Source: Plasmodiophora brassicae (Eukaryota; Endomyxa; Phytomyxea; Plasmodiophorida; Plasmodiophoridae). From it: DNA of 64,000 bases. A program made the position numbers and the translations under genes. The notes under the pieces are model-generated. The model made no database searches. It was given only the letters and a program-made list of their open reading frames with translations, and was not told where the DNA came from. Below, in pieces: positions 34,001 to 46,400 of the stretch (the stretch's first letter is position 1; every line of letters begins with the position of its first letter). Where the stretch lies: NCBI GenBank assembly GCA_039704465.1, contig JASFAU010000020.1, positions 558,001 to 622,000 on the forward strand, in the 5' to 3' direction.

Positions 34001-37000
34001 CACCCTGGACCTGTCGACCGCGTCCGGGAACGCGTTAACCCCACCGGTGAACACGCTGGCGCTCGTGCTGGCCCCGAACGTACTGCGGTACTCCACCACG
34101 TACCGGTTCACAGTCACTGCCGGCTTTCCAGGCGGCGTGACGACGACCGCTTCCATCATTCTCACCGTCCCAGCGGTACCCACAGGCGGCACGGTCAACG
34201 TGTCCTGGGCAGGCGCCGCCCAGGAGCTATCGACCATGTTCAAAGTCAGCACCTGGGGATGGCACGCCGATTCCCGTCTGTCGTACGCGTTCTCGTACAT
34301 GATCGTGGGAGACCCGTCCGGCGCCGAGTACGGTATCGTGGCGGCGGGTGACCCGACATCGCCCTCGGTGATGACGACGTTGCCTGCGGGGAACTCGGCC
34401 GGCGTTCGGCTGCTCGTTCGTGCCATCGCGTCCGGGTCGCGCGTTCGCTCGTCGCCCGCCTGGGTCGATGTTGTCGTTCAGCGGGCGCAGCCTGAAACCG
34501 TGCTGGCCAGCGTTGCTGCCAGTGCGACCTGGGCTGGGGATCCGCCCCGGGTCGCATTGAACCGCCTGCAGACGGCCACGCTGGCCCTGAATGCTCTGGC
34601 CAACGCATCAACGCCCAGCCCGACGTCGTCGTCACCCGTCGTCGTCGCGGCACGGTCCACACTGATATCGGCGCTGGTCGCAACGTGGTCGAACGCGACG
34701 AGCGTTGACGACGCTGCCATCCTGCTTGGGGCGCTGACCGCCCAGCCTCATCAGCTGTCGCCCAATACGACCCAGCAAGTCCTGTCGTTCGCCCGAACGC
34801 TGCTCGAGGAATCATTATCGGGCACAACGACGCCGACCTCATCATCATCGCTGACGTTCCTGGGGCTGACCGCCCTAGCTCAATCGGTATCGTCAGCGAT
34901 GACCGCCTCCGACCTGATGAACACCACAACGTCGCCTGTACGATCGGTAATGGCGCCCGCGCGTACCGTCGTCGACATGATTGCCATGGCGCAGGTCGCG
35001 ACAGTGTCCCCATGCCAACCCGCGTCCACGATCGCTACGCCCAACTTCGTGTCTCAGGCCTGGGCGCTGGACGGCCTCGATCACGTGAGCGGCACCTGCG
35101 ATACGACGGGCGCCGCACGCCCTTCTGCATCCGTCGTGCTTCCGTCCGACTTCTGGTCGGCGATGAACATCAGCGGCGGCGTGGGCGTACAGATGACGAC
35201 GTGGGCGGGAGACCCGCAGGCATCGGCGATGGTGAACCCGGCATCCCCTGTTGTCACCGTCCGCGCCTACAACCTGCTGCTGAACGCAGCAGGGACGATG
35301 TCATCGCCCGACCCGATCCATGTACACAACCTGTCGCCCGCGTCCCCTGTCCAGGTCGCGTTGGTACCCACGACCCGGTGGCGTCCGGGCATCGACGTAT
35401 CGGGAACACCCTCGTGTCGTGCGGCCAATGCCACCCGTCCCGTTTGCGTCACGTTCGACAGCGTGTACCAGAACTGGACCACAGCGGGATGCGCGACGAT
35501 CCTGTCCAGCAACGCCACATCGGTGACGTGTGCCTGTACACACCTGACAGACTTCGCGCTGGTCATGTACATGGAGCAGGTGCAACCAGCACCTGGATGT
35601 GGTGCGTCGACGTGGATCTCTGCTCAGCAAGCACTGGAGGCGGTCATCAGCGACGCCAACGCCGTCCATCGCGTGTTCCTGGGGCTGTACCTAGCGACAG
35701 GAAGCGTGTCTGTTGCGTTTGCCGCCCTGGCACGACGGCATGTCACCAAGGTGCACGCTCGACGTTCCGTATTCGTCTTGCTGTCGCTCTCCGTCACGGT
35801 CTGCCTGGTTCGTTCAGCGATCTGCGCTGTGAACCTGGCTTTCCCCGCCGCCATTGTCCCGGTCGCCGTTCTGTCCGTCCTGCCGTCCATGTGCGAGTTC
35901 TTCCTTCTGACGTACTTCATTCTGATGATCTGGTCGGTCGGCGACCGCATGAAGAGGATGTCGACGGGCGCACCCACGAATGTGCTGACTGGCGTCGTGG
36001 GGCCATACGTTGTCGGCAACTTGACGATATCGCTTGGCGTGCCCGCGCTGGTCATTTGTGGTGTCGCTGTGACTTCCACAGACAGCGTCGTCGTTCGGAC
36101 GGTTCCTCTGTACCTGATTCTGTTCGACGTCGCCGCCGCTCTGGTCGCCGCCGCCTGCCTTCTTTGCGGGTCCTACTTTCTGTACACCAGCCGTTCCATG
36201 CGGAACACGTTGGCGGAGGCGGCCGTTTCCATCGGGAACCATCAGCAGGGACACGCTCAGTCGTACAGGCGCGTCGGTCGGTTTGTGTTCATCACGTGCA
36301 CCCTGTTCTCGGCTGCCCTGTGCGTCGAGAGCGTGCTGTGGCTGCTGTCCATCATCGTCCCGCAGGCATACATGGCCGGGTTCCTCGGATTCTACGCCCT
36401 CTTCCTGTCCTGCGACCTGCTCTGCGTCCTACTCGTCGTCGCGTTCTGCCGCAGGACTGTGTCGACAGCGGCACAGGCCAATGCTGGCGCCGGCACGACG
36501 ATAGTGGGGAAAACCCAGCGGAAACCCGGAAGCCTGATCGGGCAATGGTCGGAAAAGAAACTCTCCGGAAAGGCGAATCAAACGCTGCCGCACCTGCCCA
36601 AACAGAGTTCAGCGGCAATCGCGGTCGCTCTGGGTGCAGCAACGACTATGGAATTCGTACCTGTAGTTGCCAACTCCAGGCTTCATAACATTCAGGCGTC
36701 GGCTGATGTCGATGCCGGAAATGGGCGACAGACCGAGCACGTCAAGTATGAAGCCGAGGCGGTCGAGGAGATCCTGGGGTGGACATGGGAGCGGGCCGTA
36801 TCCGGGAAGGACGCACTGCTGGCTAAGAACCGGCCTGATGCTGTTCGGCCTCATCGAGAACCGCAACCTGAGGACTATCTTGCTAGGACTGGCCCAGACC
36901 GTCTTCACCATCGGCAACTGTCGTTGGCGCCGGAGTCATCGTCTGGAGTTCAGGGGCCGTCTGCACGCGACATGGCACCGCAGGTGACACTACAGATGGC

Positions 37001-37106
37001 GCCAGGCTGCGCGCCCCTGGACAACAGGAACACGCAGGCACAACCTGCCCGGCGGATCGACGCTGTCGTGGGCGATCGCTCACCCGACGCCGAGGCTCAC
37101 AATTAA
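31044..37106 (+). CDS. LRR-mucin stalk-REJ-GPS-7TM receptor
   Basis: Eleven exons: 31044-31219, 31240-31326, 31386-31460, 31525-31596, 31659-31727, 31793-31864, 31933-32076, 32135-32206, 32273-32335, 32389-33761 and 33811-37106. They sum to 1,832 residues in frame. In order: signal peptide (SWTVIVLWSVAHA), about nine LRRs (residues about 60-275), a Thr-Arg-Pro hexapeptide stalk (about 300-730), and a REJ-like region (about 740-960, with GWH and LPAGNSAG). A GAIN-like segment follows, then a GPS motif CACTHLTDF with cleavage expected at HL/T (about 1311). Seven helices (about 1345-1611) include LPSMCEFFLLTYFILMIW, then a 220-residue cytoplasmic tail. REJ and GPS modules occur together in polycystin-1; GPS and 7TM occur in adhesion GPCRs. 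Role inferred: surface sensing or adhesion. The 49-nt intron at 33762-33810 is the least certain. Confidence 0.85.
32541..33480 (+). repeat. Thr-Arg-Pro hexapeptide stalk repeat (LRR receptor)
   Basis: An 18-bp unit, roughly ACNACNAGGCGNCCNACY, is repeated with few indels for about 940 bp. It codes for tandem TTRRPT-type hexapeptides. Such basic Thr/Pro-rich sequence is expected to be an extended, O-glycosylated stalk separating the binding head from the membrane-proximal part. The unit has no stop in several frames, so long spurious frames appear on both strands. Confidence 0.9.
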
Positions 37107-37457
37107 TCCACGAGTCGTCCACTGCTGCGTGTGTCACGTTGTTATCGAAATACACACGAGGTATTTGCAGACCCGCCAAGCGTTTCAGGGCTGTACGCGA
37201 GGAACAGCATGATCCAAATTTGAAGCAGCATACTGTGCGTAACGTGCGTTGCTTTCCACGGCCAGACCATCGCAAGTGTACGAGTCTCCTGTTGACTAAC
37301 GACATGGACAGGCGGTCAGCACAGTCGTCGGATCGGGATGGGCTAAACGAGTACGGATCGATGACGATCGCTCCAGAGAGCCCACGTGATCGTGACAATC
37401 GTGGCGTATCCGCGTCGACGGGTGTATGATACGGGTGAGACGGCGAAACCGCCACGA
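37107..37457. other. Intergenic stretch between the two receptors
   Basis: About 350 bp with no supportable gene. It presumably carries the terminator of the LRR receptor and the promoter of the NHL receptor. I saw no clear regulatory motif. Confidence 0.45.
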
Positions 37458-40400
37458 ATGCCGACCCATATCGCCTTCTGGAATGTTGTCCTCGTAACGC
37501 TTGCTGGCAGCGCTTGGGGACTAGCCGCAGGGTACACGGCAGGCAGCGTGTCGACGTACGCCGGCATCTGCCAGACGAGCGCCGGGTACCGCGACGGAGC
37601 CGCATCGACCGCCATGTTCAATTCGCCACGGGGCGTCGCCGTCGACTCCAGCGGCAACCTGTTCGTGGCCGACTCGAGCAACCACAGAATCCGGAAGGTG
37701 GCCCCGAACGGCACCGTCTCGACGTTCGCCGGCTCTGGCAACGCGGCATTCGCCGACGGGCAGGCGACCTCGGCCAGCTTCAACACGCCGGCCCAGCTGG
37801 TCGTCGACTCCAGCGACAACATCTACGTTATGGATTCGTACAACCATGCGATCCGGAAGATCACGCCGTCAGGTACCGTCACGACGTTAGGTGCGAGTAC
37901 TCGCCCGGTCATCATTTCGAGCGCGGCGGCCACTCATCGGACATGTTAACGTTCAGCTGGGAAAGGCGGCACCTCGGGATACGTCGATGCAACCGGGTCG
38001 TCGGCCTATTTCAACCAACCGTATGGCGGGTGCATCGACGCCAGCGGCAACCTGTTCGTCACCGAGGTGCAGAACAACCGGATCCGCAAAGTCACGCCGG
38101 GCGGCGTCGTGACGACCGTCGCCGGGAGCGGCAGTGCTGCGTTCTCTGATGGGACGGGCACGGCCGCCAGCTTCAACGGCCCGACTGGAATTGCGATCGA
38201 CGCCAGCGGGACGCTGTACGTCGCCGACCAGAGCAACCACCGGATCCGCATGGTTCGTTTCGTCAGCGCGTCCGCCGTCGTGACAACGATCGCCGGGACG
38301 GGGAGCGGCGGGTTCCTCGACGGGTCGCCGTCGCTCGCCCTGTTCAACAACCCGTCCGGGCTGGCCATCGACGCGTCCGGCAACCTGTTCCTGACCGACA
38401 GGCTCAACTATCGCCTGCGCATGCTGCAGGCGGCGTCGTCGTGGTACGTGTCGACCTGGGCGGGCACGGCATCGTCTGGCTATCAGAACGGGGCGCCCAC
38501 GTCCGCGACGCTGAACCAGCCCACCGCCGTTGCCCTGAATGGGAACAGCTCGATCTACGTTGCGGACAGCAGGTAGAACACAGTGTGCGAAGCGGAACGC
38601 CTGGCTGACGTCGTTGTCGCTCAGCAATCATTGCGTTCGCAAGGTCCAGATCGTCACACAGGCGGTACCGGCAGCGGGAACCGTGAGCACGTACGCGGGG
38701 ACGGGCTCGTCGTCCTACCAGGACGGGGCAGCGTCGACGGCCACGTTCAACACGCCGCGGGGCGTGGCCCTCGACGCATCCGGCAACGTGTACGTGGCCG
38801 ATTCGGCCAACCATCGCATACGAAAGATAACGCCGGGCGGGACCGTGTCGACGTGGGCGGGGAGCGGCTCGGCTGCGTTCGCGAACGGGCAAGGCACGAG
38901 CGCCAGCTTCAACACGCCGGCGCAGGTCGTCGTGGACGCCAGCGACAACGTCTACGTCGTCGACCTGTACAATCATGCTGTACGCGTGATCACGCCGTCG
39001 GGCGCCGTCTCGACGCTGGCGGGCGCCGGGGGCACCTCCGGGTACGCGGACGGAACCGGCACGGGCGCCAGGTTCAACCAGCCGAGCGCCGCCTGCATCG
39101 ACAGGAACGGGAACATTTACGTCACCGAATGGGGCAACCATCGCGTACGAAAGGTGACGCCGGCGGGCGTCGTGACCACCGTCAGTTCTGGGCCTGTCGT
39201 TCATGTGGGCTGAACCGGTGTGGTGACTGTGACGTCGATCAGGTGGCGGGAAGTGGCCAGGCCGCGTTCGCCGACGGCACGTTCAACGCGGCGAGCTTCA
39301 GTTCGCCCGGTGGCGTCGCCTGTGGGTCCGACGGCACCCTGTACGTTGCCGATCAGAACAACCATCGGATCCGCATGGTGACGCCGACGGGCGTCGTGAC
39401 CACGATCGCGGGGACCGGGGCGGCCGGGTTCCTCGACGGGTACCCGCTGAGCGCCAGGTTCAACCTGCCGACGAGCATGGCGGTGGACGGCAGCGGGAAC
39501 CTGTTCGTCTCCGATTCCTCCAACTATCGAATCAGGGTGCTGCGGGCGCCCACCTGGTACGTGACGACGTGGGCGGGCGGCGGGTCCCCCACGATGCAGG
39601 ACGGGGCGCCGGCGTCGGCCGGCCTAAACGGCGCGCTGGGCCTCGTCTTCAACGGGACCACGAACCTTCTGCTTGCCGACCAGTAGTACGTTATCGGCGT
39701 CTGCGGCGTGCAACGACGACGCCCCATTGACACGCGTCTGTCCAGCAACCACCGCATCCGCTCCATTGTGTCGGTGCAGGGCGAGGTACCATCGGCGGCT
39801 GTCGCCCAGACGTCGTCGTCCCTGTCGTGGTGGCCGTATGCCCCAAGTACGGTCTCGACGTACGCTGGGACGTGCACGTCGTCCGGGTACCAGGACGGGG
39901 CAGCAACGTCGGCAGCGCGGTTCAGCAACCCACGTGGCATGGCGTTCGACTCCAAGGGCAACCTGTACGTGGCCGACTCGGGCAACCACCGCGTTCGAAA
40001 GGTGACGCCCGGCGGGACGGTGTCCACGTTCGCGGGCAACGGGTCGGCGATGTTCGCGGACGGGCCAGGGACGTCAGCCTGCCTGAACACCCCCAGCCAG
40101 GTCGTTGTCGACCACGCCGCCGACGACACCGTCTACGTCATCGATCGGTACAACCACGCCATCAGGAAGATCGGCCCGTCGGGCGTCGTGTCCACCCTGG
40201 CCGGCCAGGGCAACGTATCGGGGTACGTCGACGGCACGTCCGCCTACTTCAACCAGCCGTACGCCGGCTGCATCGGGGCCGACGGCAGCATCTACGTCAC
40301 CGAGTTCGCCGGGCATCGCGTGCGCCGGGTGACGCGCGCCGGCGTCGTCACGACCGTTGCTGGGAGCGGGATCGCCGGGTACGTCGACGACCTGGGCACC

Positions 40401-43400
40401 GCTGCCCAATTCAGCAGCCCGGCTGGCATCACCATCGATGCCACCGGCGCGACCCTGTACGTCGCCGACCAGGGCAACCATCGCATTCGCGCCATCTCGA
40501 CGTCGACCGGGCTGGTGACGACGATCGCTGGGAACGGGATCCAGGGGTTCCTCGACGGCCCCGGCCTGCAGGCGCGATTCAATTCGCCCGACCTGCTGGC
40601 GCTGGACGCGTCCGGCAACCTGTACGTCGCCGGCAACCTGGACCAGCGCGTGCGCGTCCTGCAGGCGTCGTCGTCGTGGTACGTAACGACCTGGGCGGGG
40701 ACGTCGACGTCCGGGTTCCAGGACGGCGCGCCCTTGTCGTCCACCTGGAACCGACCCGTCGGCATTGCCCTGAACGGGACCGACGCCGTCTTCGTCGGCG
40801 ATTATCTGTACGTGGGTGGCACATTGCGCACCGTCGCCTACTCGGGGTTCCCTGATCCGATGGCCGGCCAGCAACCACTGCGTCCGCAAGATCACGATAA
40901 CGTCACCGTCGTCGACGACGATCGAGCCCGGCCCGATATCGACCTACTCGGGGATCGGCACGGCGGCGTTCCAGGACGGGTCGGGCGACAACGCGGCGTT
41001 CAACGCGCCCCGGGGCCTGGCCTTCGACTCGTCCGGGAACCTGTTCGTCTCCGACTCGTACAACCAGCGGATCCGGAAAATCGCCCCGAACGGGACCGTG
41101 ACGACGTTCGCGGGCACCGGCTCGGGCGGGTTCGTCGACGGGCAGGGCACCGGCGCCAGCTTCAACACGCCGGCGCAGATCGTCGTCGACGCGAGCGACA
41201 ACCTCTACGTCATGGACTGGTACAACCACGCCGTGCGGAAGATCACGCCGTCGGGCGTGGTGTCGACGTTGGCGGGCGCCTATGGCGGTTCCGGGTACGC
41301 CGACGGCACCGGCAGGAACGCTCTGTTCAACCAGCCGTACGCGGCCTGCATCGACGGCAGCGGGAACATTTACCTCACCGAGTGGGGCAATAACCGCATC
41401 CGGAAGGTGACGTCGGCTGGCGTGGTCACCACCGTAAGTTGGTGCCCTGCATCACGCTGTCGTCGATCGTGCTGACAGGTGGGCGTTCTGTCTGCAGGTT
41501 GCAGGAAGCGGGAGCGCCGCGTTCGCCGACGGGGTGGGCACGGCCGCCAGTTTCAACGCGCCCGGTGGCATCGCCGTCGACCCCAGCAGCGGCACGCTGT
41601 ACGTCGCCGACCAGTACAACCATCGCATCCGGATGATAACGACGGCGGGCGTGGTCACGACGATCAGCGGGACGGGGACGGGCGCGTTCCTCGACGGGGC
41701 GGCCGCGACGGCCGCGTTCAACCTGCCGACGCACCTGACCATGGACCGCCTCGGGAACTTGTTCGTGTCCGACAGATCGAACTATCGTATTCGCATGCTG
41801 CAGGCGTCGACCTGGTACGTCACGACGTGGGCGGGCTATGGCAGTTCGACGTTCCAGGATGGAGCGCCGACGTCGGCCGGCATGAACGAAGCGCTGGGAC
41901 TTTGCACGAGCGGCACCAGCCTATTCTTCGTCGACCAATAGTACGTGGCACCCACCTGGCCGTCCCATGTCTCGTGCCCCACTAAACGGACCGATGAACG
42001 TCAGCAATAATCGCGTTCGTCAAATGCAGGTCATTCAAGCGCCGACCTCAACCAAGACGACGCGACATGCCACAAGGCGACCAACCACGAGGCGCCGGAC
42101 GACGTCGAGGCGACCATCGACACGGAGGCCGACGACACGACGACCCACCACAAGGCATCCAACGACAAGGCGTCCCACTACGAGACGTCGGACCAGTAGA
42201 CGACCAACAACGGGACGTCCGACAACGAAGCGTCCGACAACGCGGCATCCAACCACGAGACGGCCCACAACAAGGCGCCCAACTACGAGGCGACCTACTA
42301 CAAGAGGTCGGACCACTCGACGACCAACAACCGGACGGCCGACAACGAGGCGTCCTACAACGCGACATCCAACCACGAGACGGCCCACCACAAGGCACCC
42401 AACCACCAGGCGTCCCACTACGAGACGTCGGACCAGTAGACGACCAACAACGGGACGCCCGACAACGAAGCGTCCGACAACGCGGCATCCAACCACGAGA
42501 CGACCCACAACAAGGCGCCCAACTACGAGGCGACCTACTACGAGAGGTCGGACCACTCGACGACCAACAACCGGACGGCCGACTACGAAGCTTCCTACAA
42601 CGCGACATCCAACCACGAGACGGCCCACCACAAGACGACCCACGACAAGACGAACCACGTCAAGACGTCCAACTACAAGGCGTCGTACTACGAGACGTCC
42701 GACCACAAGAGGGCCAACAACACGTCATCCGACGACGAAACACCGGACCACTAGACGACCAACAACCGGACGCCCGGCCACGAGACGTCCGACAACGCGT
42801 TATCCAACCACAAGACGACGCACAACAAGGCACCCAACGACAAGGCGCCCCACTACAAGACGTCGGACCAATGGACGACCAACAACCGGTCGGCCGACTA
42901 CGAAGCGTCCTACAACGCGACATCCAACCACGAGACGGCCTACGACAAGGCGCCCAACTACGACGCGACCTACTGCGAGACTTGCGACCACAAAAGGGCC
43001 AACAACAGGCCGGCCGACGACACGTCATCCGACGACGAAACACCACACCGCGAGGCATTCCAGTACGGAACACCCGACTACGAGGCGCCGCACGACAAAG
43101 CGCCAGAGTACCAGGCGCCGCTCATCGAGACGTGTCACAACCAGGCAATCTCCCACGGGTCATCCCACGACGCGACATCCGACAGCCGGACGCCCGATAA
43201 CGACACACCCAACAACGCGACAACCGACAACGGAGCACCTAGCAACACGACACCCAACAAGTCGTCCGACAACAACGAGGCACGCGACAACGAAACGGCG
43301 AACAATTACGAGACGCCCTACAAGCAGAAAGACGTCGACAGCAATGAGCGTATCCACGAGACGGCCAACCACGAGACAGCGTTCGACTTATCACCGGCGG

Positions 43401-46400
43401 TCAGCAACGAAACGCCAGACAACGGGGACGCACATAGGCTCTACGAGACGCCTCACCACGAAGCGACTTACATTGGACAGGACAACGACAAAACGACGTG
43501 CGACGTCAAGGCGAACAGCAACGTCAAGGCGGCCGACAGCCAGACAGGCGCCCATGACCCAAACCCACAGACGCACGACGACGACGTCTCGCAAGACGAC
43601 CATCAGGAAACAGTCCACACGGGTACCCCATCGCACGACAACGAACAAGGCATCACCATCGCATTCGGTGAGGCCGATAAGCACGAGGAACGTGCCCAGC
43701 GACCCAACCACGCCGTCACATGCCACCAGAACGTCCAGGCCACGAGGGACGCAGCAAGCGACGACGACATCGTACAGAGCGGTCGACAGGAGCCCAGCTG
43801 GCCGTCCGACAACAACAACCGCACCGGCGACGTCCCCGTTCTGGGTTCGTCTGCAATCGCCGTCGGCGATGAACCCTGCCGCCTCCCTGGTGCTGTACGC
43901 GACGATCCCATCCGGCATCGATCGTCGCCTGCTGACAACGACGTGGTCCTGCGACACGCTGGACGTGTCGATCGCGTCCGGTAACGTGCTGACGCCGCCA
44001 ACGAACACGCTGACGCTCGTCCTGGCACCGAACACCCTGCGGTACGCGACGACGTACCGGTTCACGATCACGGTCACCGTCCCAGGCAGTCGTAGCATGA
44101 CGGCAACGGCCTCGACGACGTGGACGATCGCAGCGGTGCCGACCGGGGGCACCCTGAACGTCACCTGGGCGGGTACCGCCACCGAGCTGTCGACCGTGTT
44201 CAACGTCAGCACCGGGGGATGGGATAACCCCGGCGACCCCGGCCGCCTGACGTACGCGTTCTCGTACATGTTCGTCGGGGACGCATACTCCAGCGCCGAG
44301 TACGCCATCGTGGCGACCGACCCGACGTCAACGTCGGTGCGGACGACGTTGCCGGCGGGGAGCCCCGTCAGGGTCCTCGCTCGGGCCATCGTCGCCGGAT
44401 GCGGTGTTCGTTCCGCCCCGACCTGGACGGATGTCGTCGTGCATCGCGGCACGTCGACTGGGGCGGTGCTGACGGGCGTGATCGCCTCTGCAACGAGCGT
44501 CGACGCGCCGGTACAAGTCACGATGAACCGCCTGCAAACGGCCACGCTGGTCCTGAACGCGCTGGCCAACTCAACGACGAATCAGAGCTCGTCGACGACG
44601 CTCGTCGTTGCCGCGCGATCAGCGCTCATCTCTGCGTTCGTTTCCACGTGCTCGAACACGACGTCTGCTGTCAGCGCCGACGATCTCGCCGCCCTGCTTG
44701 GGACGCTGACCGCCCAACCGCACCAGCTGTCAGCCAACGCCACGCGTCAGGTGCTGACCTTCGCCAGCAGGCTGGTCCAGCAATCGTTGCTGTCGACGTC
44801 TGGGGAGACGAGCGCATCCTCCACATCGTTGACGATGCAGGGGCTGACGGCCCTGGCCGGGTCGGTCTCGTCAGCGATCACCGCCGGTCGCCTGCAGAAC
44901 GCGTCGTCACTCTCTGCCGCCCCACTCCACCACGCCGTCGTCGATCTGATCGCCTCGGCGCAAGTCGCCAGGGTGCCACCGTGTCAGCCGGTCGCGACGA
45001 TCGCCACGAGCAACTTCGTGTCCGAGGCCTGGGCCCTGGATGGCCTGGCCCACGCGAACGGTACCTGCAACGTCGCTCAACGAGCGCCCGTCGTTCTCCC
45101 TGCCGATTTCTGGTCGGCCACGAACACGAGCGGCAACGTCGGCGTGCAGGTCACGTCGTGGGCCAGCAACCCCCAGACGACGCCCTTGGTGGACGCCGCA
45201 TCGCCGGTCACGACCGTTCGGGCGTATCGCGTCGACCAGGTGCCGGGCGTGTCGCCACCCGAGCCCATCACTGTGCGCAACCTGTCATCAGCGTCGCCAA
45301 TCAACGTGACGTTGCAGCAGACGTCGGGCGCCCAGCCCGGTCGTCGCCCTGCCTGCGTCACGTTCAACACCGTTCAGCAGAACTGGACCACGTCCGGCTG
45401 CGCGACGGTTCCCACGTCGTCGTCGTCGGGCGATAACGTGTCGATCACGTGCGCCTGCACCCACCTGACCGATTTCGCCCTGGTCACATACATGGAACAA
45501 CAGCAGCAGCAACCCGATCCTGGATGCGGGGCCACGTCCTGCAGTACCGCTGCCGACCGAAGGGCCCTGGAAGTCGTGCTCAGTGACGCGAACGCCATCC
45601 ATCGCGCGTTCCTGGGCCTGTACCTGACGACCGCCTTCGTTGCCATTGTGCTCATCGTCCGGGCCAGGTACCACGTCACGAAAGTTCACGCCCGCCGGTC
45701 CGTGTACGTTCTGCTCTGCCTCTCCATCGTGGTCTGTGCGGTTCGCGCCGCGATCTGCGCTGTGCACCTGGCGCCCGACACGGCCGTCATCACGCTCGCC
45801 GTTCTGTCCGTCCTGCCGTCCATGTGCGAGTTCTTCCTGCTGTCCTACTTCATCCTGATGCTGTGGTCGATCGGCGACCGCATGAAGAGGATGTCGACGA
45901 ACGCGCCGTCGGGTGTGCTCAGCGGGTTCGCCAGGCCGTACGCCGTCGGGAACGTGTTGATCGCGGTCGGCGTCCCGTTTCTCGTCGTTGGCGGCGCTGC
46001 TCTGCGTCCAGCACAAACGGTGGTTTTCGGCACGACCCCATTGTACATGGCCATGTTCGATGCGGCTTCCGTTCTGGTCGCCGCCGTCTGCCTCCTGTGC
46101 GGGTGCTACTTCCTGTACACGAGTCGGTCCATGCTGAAGACGTTGGTGGACGCTGCCGTTTCCATCGGACGGCATCAGCAGGGGCACGCCCAGTCGTACA
46201 GGAACGTCGGGCGATTCGTCTTCACCGTCTGCGCGCTGTTCTCCGCCTGCCTGTGCGCGGAGAGCGTCCTCTGGCTGATGTCGATCGTCGCCCCGCACAC
46301 CTACATGGCCGGGTTCTCCGGGTTCTACTCCCTGTTCCTCGCCTGCGACCTGCTCTGCATTCTCCTGGTGGCCTCCTTCTGCTACAGGACCGTGTCGACG

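Noticed and set aside
42035..42706. Minus-strand VVGRL-type frame in the second stalk
   Set aside because: Same artefact of the repeat; the plus strand is continuous with the receptor.
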